NCBI RefSeq assembly: GCF_026241165.1
Contig: NZ_JAPFQN010000001.1
Coordinates: 186,001-250,000 of the forward strand
Direction: 5' to 3'
Length of the DNA: 64,000 bases
From: Mangrovivirga halotolerans
Lineage (GTDB): Bacteria; Bacteroidota; Bacteroidia; Cytophagales; Cyclobacteriaceae
In this document: positions 27,490-37,077 of the stretch, piece after piece
How the letters are laid out: each line of letters begins with the position of its first letter
Numbering within the stretch: position 1 is the stretch's first letter
Notes under the pieces: generated by a model
What the model saw: the letters and a program-made list of their open reading frames with translations, nothing else
Database searches by the model: none
What the model was told of the DNA's origin: nothing
Program-made: the position numbers and the translations under genes

Positions 27490-29658
27490 ATGAACGACAT
27501 TAAATATTTTATCATACTTATAATATCGCTAAACTGTTTTTCATCGACAGATGCATTTGCTCAGGGGTCTATTTTCACAAACCTGAAAAATCCCGTTGAT
27601 ATTGCTCAGAATTATTACGATGACAAACAATTCGAGAAGGCGATCCCATATTTTCATCAGGCGATAGATGAAAATAAAAATGTGCCTGATGTGATTAAAC
27701 TTCAATTAGGCGAATGTTATTATCGAACTAATAAGCCTTCAAAAGCTTCAAAATGGCTTGGTGAAGGTTTAAAGTCAGGTGGTCTTGATCAACCTCGTTT
27801 CTTTTTATATTATGCAGAAGTGCTAAGCAGCCAGGGTAAATATACTGAAGCTGGTACTTTTTATACTTTATACAGAAAAAATACTGATGAGGTTAGCAGA
27901 CCAAAAAACAAATTGGAAGGTATTTACCAGTTAAACACCTTCTTTGAAGACACTGCCTATTTAAGTGTTAAAGAAGTTATTGCTCCTGAAAATTCAAATA
28001 TCTTTTCACCATATATTTACAATGATCAATTATATGGTGTCTCCAATAAAACCGGTCACCCTGCATTTAAAGGCAGTGTTTCTGATTATGATCTTTTTAA
28101 AATTGAATTTTTCAATAATGAGACAATTAAAATAGAACTTCCTTCACCTATCAATTCAAATAATCATGAAGGGCCAATAACCTTTTTTGATGAAGGGAAG
28201 AAGGTTATTTTTACCCGTACTGTTACAACCAGAGAAAAGCCTCAGGGTGTGCTTAAGCTTTTTTATTCGGAACTCATTAATGAGAAAAAAAATAAATGGT
28301 CAAATCCTGAAGCATTACCATTCAATAACGATGGCTATTCCTGTGGTCACCCGGCAATATCAGAAGATGGCAACACTTTAATATTTGCCAGTGATAAACC
28401 AGGAGGAGAAGGCGGTATGGATCTCTACATAACCTTTTACAGGAATGGAGAGTGGAGTGTACCAGTAAATATGGGTGATGAGGTAAATACTGAAGGGCAC
28501 GAACTTTTTCCATTACTAATAGACCAAACCCTTTATTTTTCCGGAAATGGTCATGGCGGACTTGGCGGTATGGACATTTACAGAGCCATTGTGCACAACA
28601 CTCAGGTTGTTAAAGTAGAAAACATGGGTGCTCCAATAAACAGCCAGAATGATGACTTTGGTATCAGTTTTAATGCGGATCAGAGGTCAGGTTATTTTTC
28701 TTCTAACCGACCGACTAAAAGTGGTGATACAGATAAAGTATTCCGTTTTAATAAAAGTCTTGTTCCAACTCCGCATCTAAGTGGAATAATTATGGACTTT
28801 GATAATAACCTTAAGGTCAGAGGTGCCGAAATCCTTTTGATGAATGAATCTGGTGAAGTATTAGAACAATTTTTTGGTGGTCGAAACGGACAGTTTAGAT
28901 TTCAATTAGAAAGAAATAAAAACTACAAATTGATGGCCAGAAGAAAAGGATTTGCTTCAGAAGAAACCCTCGTCAATACTTCAGACTTGTTTGTGGACAA
29001 TCAATTAATAAAGTTACCTCTTGTCCTTGAATCTTTATTATTACAAGGGGTGATCAGAGATAAAGAAAATTCTGGTTTTATAGATGGTGCCAAGGTAATT
29101 TTAGTTGATGAGACCAATGGCCATTTCTATGAGTATACAACCGGTGACGATGGGATGTATGACTTCATCATGGAAGAAGGATCTGATTATTCCTTATTTG
29201 TTACTAAAGAAGGTTTCTTTGAGAAAACTATTGATATCGAATCATTCGGTCTCAATTATGGATTGATTTCATATACAGTAGATATGAATCCTGTCATTTC
29301 AGGCGAAAAATTACTTTTTGATGACATAATGTTCGAAGATGGGACAGCTAATTTGACTGAAGATGCTAAAACTGAATTAAATAATATTGCAAAAGTCTTA
29401 AATGCTCAAAAGTTTTATAAGATCAAATTTTACGTCCACACAGATAGCCGCGGTAATGCCGTCGAAAACATGAAATTAACACAAGAACGAGCAAGAGGGA
29501 TTAAGAATTATCTCGTTCTCAAAGATATAGATCAGGATAGAATACAAGCATTTGGTCTTGGTGAATCAGAACCTATAAATAAATGTGTTGATGGTGTCGA
29601 ATGTACTGAGCCTGAATATATGATGAACATCAGAGTTGAAGCAGAGCTGACATATTAG
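27490..29658 (+). CDS. OmpA-family protein with TPR and PD40/WD40-like repeats
   Basis: The protein has 722 residues with a signal peptide ending near DAFAQG. TPR-like helices (about residues 30-140) are followed by PD40-type beta-propeller blades (about 165-420; ISEDGNTLIFASDKPGGEGGMDLY, SGNGHGGLGGMDIY). Two carboxypeptidase-regulatory-like domains come next (about 430-600), and an OmpA-type peptidoglycan-binding domain ends the protein (about 610-720, HTDSRGNAVENMKLTQERA). This layout is standard for the OmpA proteins paired with PorP/SprF in Bacteroidota, where they are thought to tether the export apparatus to peptidoglycan. It starts 6 bases after the PorP stop and ends the operon; a terminator follows. 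Confidence 0.92.
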   Translation: MNDIKYFIILIISLNCFSSTDAFAQGSIFTNLKNPVDIAQNYYDDKQFEKAIPYFHQAIDENKNVPDVIKLQLGECYYRTNKPSKASKWLGEGLKSGGLDQPRFFLYYAEVLSSQGKYTEAGTFYTLYRKNTDEVSRPKNKLEGIYQLNTFFEDTAYLSVKEVIAPENSNIFSPYIYNDQLYGVSNKTGHPAFKGSVSDYDLFKIEFFNNETIKIELPSPINSNNHEGPITFFDEGKKVIFTRTVTTREKPQGVLKLFYSELINEKKNKWSNPEALPFNNDGYSCGHPAISEDGNTLIFASDKPGGEGGMDLYITFYRNGEWSVPVNMGDEVNTEGHELFPLLIDQTLYFSGNGHGGLGGMDIYRAIVHNTQVVKVENMGAPINSQNDDFGISFNADQRSGYFSSNRPTKSGDTDKVFRFNKSLVPTPHLSGIIMDFDNNLKVRGAEILLMNESGEVLEQFFGGRNGQFRFQLERNKNYKLMARRKGFASEETLVNTSDLFVDNQLIKLPLVLESLLLQGVIRDKENSGFIDGAKVILVDETNGHFYEYTTGDDGMYDFIMEEGSDYSLFVTKEGFFEKTIDIESFGLNYGLISYTVDMNPVISGEKLLFDDIMFEDGTANLTEDAKTELNNIAKVLNAQKFYKIKFYVHTDSRGNAVENMKLTQERARGIKNYLVLKDIDQDRIQAFGLGESEPINKCVDGVECTEPEYMMNIRVEAELTY

Positions 29659-29683
29659 CAAATAAAAGTGATGAGAAAATAAA

Positions 29684-29712
29684 AAAGCCGGCTAATACCG
29701 GCTTTTATTTTT
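29684..29712. terminator. Terminator between the T9SS operon and ferritin
   Basis: AAAGCCGG (29684-29691) pairs with CCGGCTTT (29698-29705), followed by a T-rich run. The A-run on the left lets it serve the convergent ferritin gene as well. Confidence 0.86.
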
Positions 29713-29729
29713 TTTCAAATATCTCTTTA

Positions 29730-30257
29730 TTATTCCTCTCTGTAAGTGATTTTAGGAATTTCCCTATCGATCATATAACGACCTTGGGTCTCCTCTCCTA
29801 TCACATCGAATAATTCAAGACATCTTCTGGCTACATATTCTTCCTCACGTTGTTCTTCTAGGAACCACTGTAAGAAATTAATTGTACTATGATCTTTTTC
29901 CTTGTAGCAAACATCTACTAGATTATTGATAGATTTTGAAACAGCTATTTCATTTTCTAATGCAACCTCAAAAATTTCTTTGAAGCTTCCATAATCCTGT
30001 CTGACTTCTGTTATTGTTGGTGAAACTGCGTGACCTCCAACATCATTCACATACTTAAATATTTTAAGCATATGAGCTCTTTCTTCATCAGATTGTTTAT
30101 AGAAATATTCTGCACTGTTTTCAAATCCATTAACCTCGCACCAGGATGCCATAGCAAGATAATGAGAACTTGAGGCAGCCTCAATTCTTATTTGTTCGTT
30201 CAACTGACTTTCAACTTTTTCAGTCAGTGATGTATTCAATCTTATTAAATCTTTCAT
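29730..30257 (-). CDS. ftnA: Ferritin (non-heme iron storage)
   Basis: The protein has 175 residues, the size of bacterial ferritins. The ferroxidase-centre residues fall in the expected places: IEAASSSHYLAMASWCE (helix A Glu and Tyr), DEERAHMLKIF (helix B E..H), the ALENEIAVSKSINNLVD helix, and FLQWFLEEQREEE (helix D). It stores iron as ferric oxide in a 24-subunit shell in the cytoplasm. The gene is monocistronic, convergent with the T9SS operon. No Fur-box-like palindrome was evident in the short upstream region. Confidence 0.95.
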   Translation of the reverse strand: MKDLIRLNTSLTEKVESQLNEQIRIEAASSSHYLAMASWCEVNGFENSAEYFYKQSDEERAHMLKIFKYVNDVGGHAVSPTITEVRQDYGSFKEIFEVALENEIAVSKSINNLVDVCYKEKDHSTINFLQWFLEEQREEEYVARRCLELFDVIGEETQGRYMIDREIPKITYREE

Positions 30258-30362
30258 GGTTATAAGATTTTATTTATACTTTAATAACTGTAAATGTAAA
30301 AAGAAGTTACTGAAAAACAGTGGTAAAAAACCAATTCAGAATAAGTCTAAATCAGGGATATT

Positions 30363-30704
30363 TTAAAATAAAGCAGGATTTAGAGCATCCTGAAGAATTG
30401 AATTTAGCGATAACATCACCATTGCTCCATCGAAAAGATCTCTAATTTGAACCATTTCGATGCATGTTAAAACGAAAATTTCATCTTTCTCAGGTACGAT
30501 CAAAATTTCTACTGGATTTGAATTCTGAAGTAACATATTCTCAAGATTAAAATTCTTCACTTTATTCTTGAGCCTTAGAAATTGTTGAGGTGTCAGGATC
30601 ACTGATTTATCATGAATTGATAATTCAAAAGCATAATTCTCATCATTTTGAGAAATACTTCCGAGGCAATTTTTGTAGACCAAATGTGATTCCTGATTTT
30701 TCAT
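30363..30704 (-). CDS. Conserved-looking hypothetical protein, 113 residues
   Basis: I do not recognise this protein. It is soluble, without signal peptide or membrane segment, and opens with a possible Bacteroidota-specific pattern (SHLVYKNCLGSISQND). A central basic helix (FLRLKNKVKNF) and a strand-rich part (EILIVPEKDEIFVLTCIEMVQI) follow. The composition and codon use match neighbouring genes, and the frame is clean over its full length, so I believe it is real. It lies between ferritin and the aceA terminator with its own upstream region. Similar small proteins of unknown function next to iron genes are known in Bacteroidota, but a link to iron is not supported by anything visible. Confidence 0.65.
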   Translation of the reverse strand: MKNQESHLVYKNCLGSISQNDENYAFELSIHDKSVILTPQQFLRLKNKVKNFNLENMLLQNSNPVEILIVPEKDEIFVLTCIEMVQIRDLFDGAMVMLSLNSILQDALNPALF

Positions 30705-30756
30705 TGAAACAAAAATAGCTCTTGTTTAGAATAAGTCCAAATAAATCTTAAACTAA

Positions 30757-30789
30757 AAGTGCCACCCATATTACATTCGGGTGGCACTT
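30757..30789 (-). terminator. Terminator of the aceBA operon
   Basis: AAGTGCCACCC (30757-30767) pairs perfectly with GGGTGGCACTT (30779-30789), an 11-bp stem, 43 bases after the aceA stop and followed by TTAG on the minus strand. Confidence 0.82.
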
Positions 30790-30831
30790 ATTACTAACAG
30801 GTTGGGTGAATTAATTCACCGGGTATAATCA

Positions 30832-32115
30832 TTAATTGAATTGAGCTGTCTCTGTGGAGCCTGCCATAGCATTAGTAGAAGACAAGCCACTGGTAACTGT
30901 ATTCTGAACTGCATCAAAGTAGCCAGTTCCAACAAAAGCCTGATGTTTAACAGCTCTGAATCCTTGATTTTGTAAAGCGAATTCTCTTTCCTGAAGAGCT
31001 GAATATCCAGCCATTCCTTTTTCTCTATAGGCGCTGGCCAATTCAAACATTGAAGTATTAAGTGCATGGAAACCTGCAAGAGTAATAAACTGGAATTTAT
31101 ATCCCATTTCAGCTAATTTCTCTCTGAAAGTCTCCATTTCCATTTCAGTAAGATGAGCTGCCCAGTTGAAAGATGGCGAACAATTATATGCTAATAGTTT
31201 TCCAGGATATTTTTCATGTATAGCTTCGGCAAATGCTCTGGCCTGGCCAAGATCAGGGTTACTGGTTTCCATCCATAAAAGATCGGCATAAGGTGCATAG
31301 GATAATGCACGATCAATACCCTGCTCTATGCCATTGCGTACATTATAAAATCCTTCAGGAGATCTACCCTCTTCCTTTTTGATAAACTTATGGTCTCTGC
31401 TATCAATATCTGAAGTGATCAAATTGGCTGCATCAGCATCCGTACGAGCAATAATAATAGTTGGAGTTCCCATTACATCTGCAGCAAGTCTTGCAGCGAT
31501 AAGTTTATTAACTGCTTCCTGCGTTGGTACGAGAACTTTACCACCAAGGTGACCACATTTTTTTGCAGATGATAACTGATCTTCAAAATGTACGCCTGAA
31601 GCGCCGTTTTCGATCATGGCTTTCATTAATTCATAAGCATTCAAATTTCCACCAAATCCAGCTTCTGCATCAGCTACAATTGGTACAATATAATCAGTAT
31701 TGCCGGTACCATTAACACTTTGTATCTGGTCTGCACGTTGAAGTGCATTATTTATCCTTTTAACTACCATCGGTACTGAGTTTGCAGGATAAAGTGATTG
31801 GTCAGGATACATTTCCCCGGCAAGATTGGCATCTGCAGCAACTTGCCATCCACTTAGATAAATTGCATTTAATCCGGCTTCAACTTCCTGAACAGCCTGA
31901 TTTCCTGTTAAAGCACCAAGTCCGGCTACAAATTCTTCAGTATTTAATTTTGCCCATAGCTTTTCAGCTCCTTGCTTGGCTACTGTATATTCTATGTTGA
32001 AATTACCTCTCAATTTTATAACCTCCTCTGCGGTATATGGTCTTTTTATACCATTCCATCTCGGGTTAGTTTTCCAATCGTTCTGTAATTCCTGTATTTG
32101 TTCTTTCTTATTCAT
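30832..32115 (-). CDS. aceA: Isocitrate lyase
   Basis: The protein has 427 residues and splits isocitrate into glyoxylate and succinate, the first step of the glyoxylate shunt. The catalytic loop [14 protein letters not shown] (about residue 180-195) and the upstream [16 protein letters not shown] and FEDQLSS motifs are intact, and length fits the class of bacterial enzymes near 430 residues. I chose the ATG at 32115 ([10 protein letters not shown]), which fits family starts. An in-frame TTG at 32139 directly after the aceB stop would add eight residues and is less likely. The gene follows aceB after 24 bases and ends at a strong terminator. Confidence 0.96.
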   Translation of the reverse strand: MNKKEQIQELQNDWKTNPRWNGIKRPYTAEEVIKLRGNFNIEYTVAKQGAEKLWAKLNTEEFVAGLGALTGNQAVQEVEAGLNAIYLSGWQVAADANLAGEMYPDQSLYPANSVPMVVKRINNALQRADQIQSVNGTGNTDYIVPIVADAEAGFGGNLNAYELMKAMIENGASGVHFEDQLSSAKKCGHLGGKVLVPTQEAVNKLIAARLAADVMGTPTIIIARTDADAANLITSDIDSRDHKFIKKEEGRSPEGFYNVRNGIEQGIDRALSYAPYADLLWMETSNPDLGQARAFAEAIHEKYPGKLLAYNCSPSFNWAAHLTEMEMETFREKLAEMGYKFQFITLAGFHALNTSMFELASAYREKGMAGYSALQEREFALQNQGFRAVKHQAFVGTGYFDAVQNTVTSGLSSTNAMAGSTETAQFN

Positions 32116-32139
32116 GATATTGTATGTTTTGGTTATCAA

Positions 32140-33750
32140 TTAATCTAAATATTCGTATGCTAAAAGAGTTAGGAATGGGAGAAACTCCTGACTTTTTACC
32201 AGGTTGTCAAAGACCCTGACAGCTTTATTTAAATTGCCTGAGGCCACTCTTTCTTCTCCCAGCATTTCTTCGATCGCTTTGCGTTCTTCATTTAAGAAAT
32301 GCTCATATATTTGAAAATCTATTGGGTTACCATTAGCAAACTTCAACCCTCCGGTATGAAGCCATTGCCAAATCTGTGCCCGGCTTATTTCAGCAGTAGC
32401 TGCATCTTCCATCAGATTATAAAGGGCTGCAGCACCTACGCCATTTAGCCAGCTTTCTATATATAGAATCGCAACATTTATATTATTTCTGAAACCGGCT
32501 TCAGTGATCTTTCCACCTTCTATTTCAATTTGTAACAAGTTATCAGCTTTGAATTCTACTTGTTCTCTCAGGTCGTCTTTCTGATTCACCTTACCCTCAG
32601 ATAAAACATTATTGAATTCTTCCATCGCCACAGGTACAAGTAAAGGATGAGCCACCCAGGTTCCGTCGTAACCAATTGATGCTTCTCGCTTTTTATCTTG
32701 CTTTACTTTTTTAAAGGCTTGTTTATTGACTTCTTCGTTCTTTGAAGGAATAAATGCTGACATTCCGCCAATCGCATGAGCTCCCCTTTTGTGGCATGCT
32801 TTTACTAATTGCTCAGCATAAGCTGCCATAAATGGTGTAGTCATTGTTACCTGACTGCGATCGGGCATTATAAAATCAGGATTGGTCTTAAATTTTTTGA
32901 TAATGCTGAATATATAATCCCATCTTCCAGCATTTAAGCCCGCCATGTGTTCTTTTAAAGCGTAGATGATCTCTTCCATTTCAAAAGCTGCAGAAATTGT
33001 TTCGATCAAAACTGTAGCTTTTATAGATCCCTGAGGTATTTCCAGGTAATTCTGAGCCATCACAAAAACATCATTCCATAATTTGGCTTCAAGATGACTT
33101 TCTAGTTTAGGCAGATAGAAATACGGACCACTTCCTCTGCTTAATAATTCTTTAGCATTGTGAAAGAAATAGATCCCAAAATCAAATAATGAGGCCGAAA
33201 CTTCTTCACCATCAATTTTTATATGTTTTTCTGTCAGATGCCACCCTCTAGGCCTTACTTTTAAGACTGCAGGATCTTCCTTCAATTTATATTCCTTGCC
33301 ACTATCGGCTGTGAAATCTACCTGCCTTCTATTTGCATCGTATAAGTTAATCTGACCATTAATACAATTTTCCCATGTAGGAGAGTTTGCATCTTCAAAA
33401 TCAGCCATAAAGACTTTTGCGCCACTGTTCAGAGCATTAATAACCATTTTCCTGTCGACCGGACCAGTAATCTCAGTTCTTCTGTCCTGAAGGTCTTCAG
33501 GTATTGGAGCTACAGTCCAGTCAGAATTTCTGATATTTTCAGTTTCAGGAAGAAAAGACAACATTTTGCCGTTATCAATTGATTCCTGAACCTGTTTTCT
33601 TTTTTCCAATAATTCCTTTCTTCGATTATTGAATTTTCTGTGTAAGGCTGCTACAAATTCAAGTGCATCTTCAGTCAGGAGTTCTCTTCCTGTATCTAAA
33701 CTGGGAGCTACTATTTGCAGACCTTCTATTTTTTCCAGTTGGTCAATCAT
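32140..33750 (-). CDS. aceB: Malate synthase A
   Basis: The protein has 536 residues and condenses glyoxylate with acetyl-CoA to form malate. Family marks are [32 protein letters not shown], the [14 protein letters not shown] catalytic-barrel strand, [13 protein letters not shown], and the C-terminal [12 protein letters not shown]. Length is typical for the A form. It is the first gene of the glyoxylate operon, with aceA downstream. The start lies 125 bases from the divergent ScfR-type regulator, and the space between holds a TACATTTG promoter element and a palindrome, so expression is likely controlled by that regulator in response to acetyl-CoA or acyl-CoA supply. Confidence 0.96.
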   Translation of the reverse strand: MIDQLEKIEGLQIVAPSLDTGRELLTEDALEFVAALHRKFNNRRKELLEKRKQVQESIDNGKMLSFLPETENIRNSDWTVAPIPEDLQDRRTEITGPVDRKMVINALNSGAKVFMADFEDANSPTWENCINGQINLYDANRRQVDFTADSGKEYKLKEDPAVLKVRPRGWHLTEKHIKIDGEEVSASLFDFGIYFFHNAKELLSRGSGPYFYLPKLESHLEAKLWNDVFVMAQNYLEIPQGSIKATVLIETISAAFEMEEIIYALKEHMAGLNAGRWDYIFSIIKKFKTNPDFIMPDRSQVTMTTPFMAAYAEQLVKACHKRGAHAIGGMSAFIPSKNEEVNKQAFKKVKQDKKREASIGYDGTWVAHPLLVPVAMEEFNNVLSEGKVNQKDDLREQVEFKADNLLQIEIEGGKITEAGFRNNINVAILYIESWLNGVGAAALYNLMEDAATAEISRAQIWQWLHTGGLKFANGNPIDFQIYEHFLNEERKAIEEMLGEERVASGNLNKAVRVFDNLVKSQEFLPFLTLLAYEYLD

Positions 33751-33781
33751 AATATTTTTTGGTTTTTGTTTATGACTGTTA

Positions 33782-33789
33782 CAAATGTA
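33782..33789 (-). promoter_or_regulatory. Candidate -7 element of the aceBA promoter
   Basis: On the minus strand this reads TACATTTG, a perfect match to the Bacteroidetes TAnnTTTG -7 box, about 32 bases before the aceB start. The palindrome at 33812-33825 lies about where the upstream promoter box would be. Confidence 0.55.
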
Positions 33790-33811
33790 GAGGAGCGAAC
33801 AACAAATAAAA

Positions 33812-33825
33812 AGCGAATTTTCGCT
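33812..33825. promoter_or_regulatory. Candidate operator palindrome for the divergent ScfR/RamB-like regulator
   Basis: AGCGAA-TT-TTCGCT is a perfect 6-bp inverted repeat around a 2-base centre. Further GCGAA-type half sites occur at 33794-33798 and 33858-33862. It is placed between aceB and the regulator gene, overlapping the expected upstream part of the aceB promoter. Binding by the regulator is inferred. Confidence 0.5.
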
Positions 33826-33875
33826 ATTGAAATATTTACGCCGTTTTGTTATATTACGCGAAAATGATCTAGACT

Positions 33876-35375
33876 ATGCAGGAAATCAACGAACAAAACA
33901 TCAGATTAATATTTGGCCTAAAACTCAGGCAACTACGAATGGATAACGAATTAAGTTTGTCCGATTTATCAAAGAAAACGGGCATTTCGGTATCATATCT
34001 CAATGAAATAGAGAAAGGAAAAAAGTATCCTAAAGCTGACAAAATAGCTGCACTCGCTGAGCAATTTGAAGTCACATACGACTGGTTGGTTTCATTACAA
34101 TTAGGCAAAAAACTAGCTCCGATTGCCGACCTAATTCGCTCAAATATTTTAAATGAATTGCCATTGGAGATTTTTGGAATAGAACCTGTAGAGCTTATTA
34201 ATCTCCTGATGACCACTCCAACTAAGTTCAATGCATTTATTTCAACTTTGATTGAAATTGGCAGAAATTACGATATGGGGGTTGAAAATTTTTATTATTC
34301 AGTACTCCGAACTTATCAGGAGATGAATGAAAACTACTTTGACGAACTCGAAAGACAAGTAGATAAGTTTTACCAACAATTTCATCTGACAAAAGATGAA
34401 ATCCTGGAACACAAACATTTGGAAAAAATTCTTATTGAAGACTTTGGAGTGAAAATTTCCTATACTCTTCAGGACACACACAATTCTTTAAGAGATTTGA
34501 GATCATTATTGGTACCGGGAAAACAACCAATGCTATTATTAAATAAATATTTAACTAGTGAACAAAAAGCTTTCATTTTAGCTAAAGAGATCGGGTATAT
34601 ATTCCTAAAATTAGATACACGCGAGTATGCAGGCTCTATGTTGGAAGTTAACAGCTTCGAAAAGGTGCTCAACAATTTTAGGGCGGCCTATTTTGCTGGT
34701 GCGCTTTTAATAAGAGAAAAAGCCATAACCACTGATATTAAAACACTATTCAATAACGAAAAATGGTCTCCGGATGATTTTACCAGTATAATAAAAAAGT
34801 ATCATTGCACTCCGGAAGTATTTTTCCACAGAATGACCAATATTTTACCTAAGCATTTTGGACTCAAGCAGCTCTTTTTCCTTCGATTTACCAGAAATGA
34901 GGAGAATAAAGACATTAGTCTGACTAAAGAAATGCACCTCGCAGGATTGCACAACCCTCACGCTACTGCATTAAATCAACATTATTGCCGAAGATGGCTC
35001 AGTTTAACTTTAATGGATGACCTTGAAGAATTAAAAAAAACAGGAAAATCTATTTATCCGATACTTAAAGCTCAGAAGTCAAGGTATATTAATGGTGAAA
35101 ATGAATATTTATTATTTACAGTGGCCATGCCCCGACCTGGAACTAAAACTGTGAATTATAGTATTTCAATTGGGATTCTTATTAATAGTAAACTGAGAAA
35201 AACTATAAAATTCTCTAATGATGAACGAATAAATACAAGGATGGTAAATGAAACTTGTGAGCGATGCCCGGCTGTAGATTGTAACGAACGTGCTGCTCCA
35301 CCTCTTGTATTAAATCACGAACAAAAAATAAAACAAATGAAATCTGCTATCGATAGATTAATGAGTAGAACTTAA
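33876..35375 (+). CDS. XRE-family transcriptional regulator with IrrE-like and ScfR domains, RamB-like
   Basis: The protein has 499 residues. An HTH_XRE domain (about residues 8-65; LRQLRMDNELSLSDLSKKTGISVSYLNEIEKG) is followed by a long helical part and an IrrE/ImmA-like region (about 170-300; LTSEQKAFILAKEIGYIFLKL) that lacks the HExxH zinc motif of the protease members. The C-terminal region (about 320-485) has the Cys cluster CERCPAVDCNERAAPP of short-chain fatty-acyl-CoA regulator (ScfR) proteins. RamB in corynebacteria belongs to this architecture and controls glyoxylate-shunt genes. This gene is divergent from aceB-aceA, matching that role. It may activate or repress; the sequence does not say. 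Its last 18 bases overlap the 3' end of the convergent TPR gene. Confidence 0.85.
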   Translation: MQEINEQNIRLIFGLKLRQLRMDNELSLSDLSKKTGISVSYLNEIEKGKKYPKADKIAALAEQFEVTYDWLVSLQLGKKLAPIADLIRSNILNELPLEIFGIEPVELINLLMTTPTKFNAFISTLIEIGRNYDMGVENFYYSVLRTYQEMNENYFDELERQVDKFYQQFHLTKDEILEHKHLEKILIEDFGVKISYTLQDTHNSLRDLRSLLVPGKQPMLLLNKYLTSEQKAFILAKEIGYIFLKLDTREYAGSMLEVNSFEKVLNNFRAAYFAGALLIREKAITTDIKTLFNNEKWSPDDFTSIIKKYHCTPEVFFHRMTNILPKHFGLKQLFFLRFTRNEENKDISLTKEMHLAGLHNPHATALNQHYCRRWLSLTLMDDLEELKKTGKSIYPILKAQKSRYINGENEYLLFTVAMPRPGTKTVNYSISIGILINSKLRKTIKFSNDERINTRMVNETCERCPAVDCNERAAPPLVLNHEQKIKQMKSAIDRLMSRT

Positions 35376-36287
35376 TCTATCAAAAATGGAATCTTCTTCA
35401 ATTATTAAATATTCAGAATCATCCATATTACGAGCTTTATTTAAAAAATAACCGACTGAATCTGTATTTTTAATTGAATGATACCAGGCGAAATTTCTCC
35501 ATAAATAGTAATTATCACTATCTATGCTTTTGCTTTTCTCGAGCATTCTTTTTGCCTGGTCTGCTTCTCCCATGGCGAGGTAAGCCTGGGCTTTGTTGTT
35601 ATAATAATTGGCATTTTCTTTTAATTCAATTGCCCTGTCAAAAGCATCAAGAGAAGCATTATAGTCCTTATTTGCCAATAAAATCATCCCAAACAAATTA
35701 AAAGCCTCATGCCTGGTAGCATCCTGGCTTATTACTGAAAGAGTAAGATCTCTGGCTTCATCTGTTTCTCCACTAAATAAATATATTGTCGCCAGATTTA
35801 TTTTTGCATCAATATTTTCAGGCTGCCTGTCTAAAACTATTAAAAATTTTTCTTTAGCCTTTTCAAAGTCTCCAATTTGCATTGAGCCCATTCCAGTCAT
35901 CAATTTCAATACAGTCGAATCAGGATAATTTATCTCCATTTGTGAAGACTCATTTACAACTCCCCTAAAATCTCTCATAGCCAATAAAGCCTGAACTTTA
36001 TTTAACCTGGCATCATAATAATTTTCATCGAGTTGTATTGCTTTCTCTAAATAAAACAATGCTGAATCTGGCTCTCCACTTCTTAAATACGCCGCCCCAA
36101 GATTATTATATATCCTCTTATCTATTACAGAATCTCCTAAAATTGATTTATAAAGTTCGATAGAAGATTCATACTCGCCATTTTTTAATAGAGAATTAGC
36201 GTCTTTAAATTTTTCGGTGTGGTCACCGCTTTCTCCACAGGAAAAAATAAAGATTGATATATATAAATATAAGAATACATTTTTCAT
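35358..36287 (-). CDS. TPR-repeat lipoprotein
   Basis: The protein has 309 residues. A lipoprotein signal peptide ends in IFIFSC (Cys17), and the rest is about seven to eight tetratricopeptide repeats, for example IYNNLGAAYLRSGEPDSALFYLEKAIQLDE (about residues 58-87) and AFNLFGMILLANKDYNASLDAFDRAIEL. It is probably anchored in the outer membrane or periplasm and acts as a protein-binding scaffold. No catalytic domain is visible and no specific role can be given. The convergent regulator gene overlaps its 3' end by 18 bases, and the nitroreductase gene is divergent upstream. Confidence 0.85.
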   Translation of the reverse strand: MKNVFLYLYISIFIFSCGESGDHTEKFKDANSLLKNGEYESSIELYKSILGDSVIDKRIYNNLGAAYLRSGEPDSALFYLEKAIQLDENYYDARLNKVQALLAMRDFRGVVNESSQMEINYPDSTVLKLMTGMGSMQIGDFEKAKEKFLIVLDRQPENIDAKINLATIYLFSGETDEARDLTLSVISQDATRHEAFNLFGMILLANKDYNASLDAFDRAIELKENANYYNNKAQAYLAMGEADQAKRMLEKSKSIDSDNYYLWRNFAWYHSIKNTDSVGYFLNKARNMDDSEYLIIEEDSIFDRLSSTH

Positions 36288-36387
36288 CTCAATTCCGATT
36301 GAATTTTTGTCAAAGATAGCTTTCAGCCGACATAATTATAAAAAAGAATTACTTACTTTTATTATTTTAATATCAGAATGTATTCAA

Positions 36388-37077
36388 ATGATCGATCCTA
36401 AAGACACAATAGAAATTAACGGTTATACTCATCAGCGCTATTACCAGGATTCTTATTCTACTGAAGAAATGATTGAGAGATCAAGATCGTTACTAAAACT
36501 ATCTTTAAACAGGCGATCAGTAAGAGATTATTCAGAAAAAGAAGTTCCTTATGAGATTATTGAAAACATACTGAAAACAGCCTCATCGGCTCCCAGTGGT
36601 GCAAATAAACAACCATGGACTTTTTGCGTAGTGAAAGACCCGAAAATTAAGAAAAAGATTAGAGAAGCTGCTGAAAAAGAAGAAAAGCAAAGCTATGAGT
36701 CAAGAATGAGTGATAGATGGTTGAAAGACCTGGAACATCTTGGCACAGATTACCACAAGCCTTTTCTTGAAACAGCTCCTTATTTAATCATAGTATTCAA
36801 AAGGGTATTTGAAATTGAAAACGGTGAAAAACAAAATAATTACTATGTTAATGAATCCGTTGGCCTGGCATGTGGCATGCTGATTTCAGCTATCCATAAT
36901 GCAGGGTTGGTAACTCTTACCCATACACCCTCACCAATGAATTTTCTCCAGGATATTCTAGAAAGACCTAAAAATGAAAGGCCTTTCCTTTTATTACCAA
37001 TAGGGTATCCGGCAAATGAAACTTATGTTCCTGCAATAACTAAAAAATCGGTAGATGAATATATCAAGATTTATTAA
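36388..37077 (+). CDS. Nitroreductase family flavoprotein
   Basis: The protein has 229 residues from the ATG at 36388 (MIDPKDTIEING). The frame is open further upstream, but that part overlaps the start region of the divergent TPR gene and is not conserved-looking. Family marks are LNRRSVRDYSEKEVP (FMN phosphate-binding arginines), ASSAPSGANKQPWTFCVV and the later ESVGLACGMLISAIHNAGL and LPIGYPA segments. The layout, with a long middle part, resembles the BluB/iodotyrosine-deiodinase-like branch of FMN-dependent nitroreductases. The substrate is unknown. Its 3' end overlaps the convergent DUF5916 gene by 14 bases. Confidence 0.88.
   Translation: MIDPKDTIEINGYTHQRYYQDSYSTEEMIERSRSLLKLSLNRRSVRDYSEKEVPYEIIENILKTASSAPSGANKQPWTFCVVKDPKIKKKIREAAEKEEKQSYESRMSDRWLKDLEHLGTDYHKPFLETAPYLIIVFKRVFEIENGEKQNNYYVNESVGLACGMLISAIHNAGLVTLTHTPSPMNFLQDILERPKNERPFLLLPIGYPANETYVPAITKKSVDEYIKIY

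Noticed and set aside
32116-32139. TTG start for aceA directly after the aceB stop
   Set aside because: The ATG at 32115 fits the family N-terminus; the extra eight residues have no support.
36217-36387. Longer nitroreductase starting at 36217
   Set aside because: The extension overlaps the 5' end of the divergent TPR lipoprotein gene and encodes no family residues.
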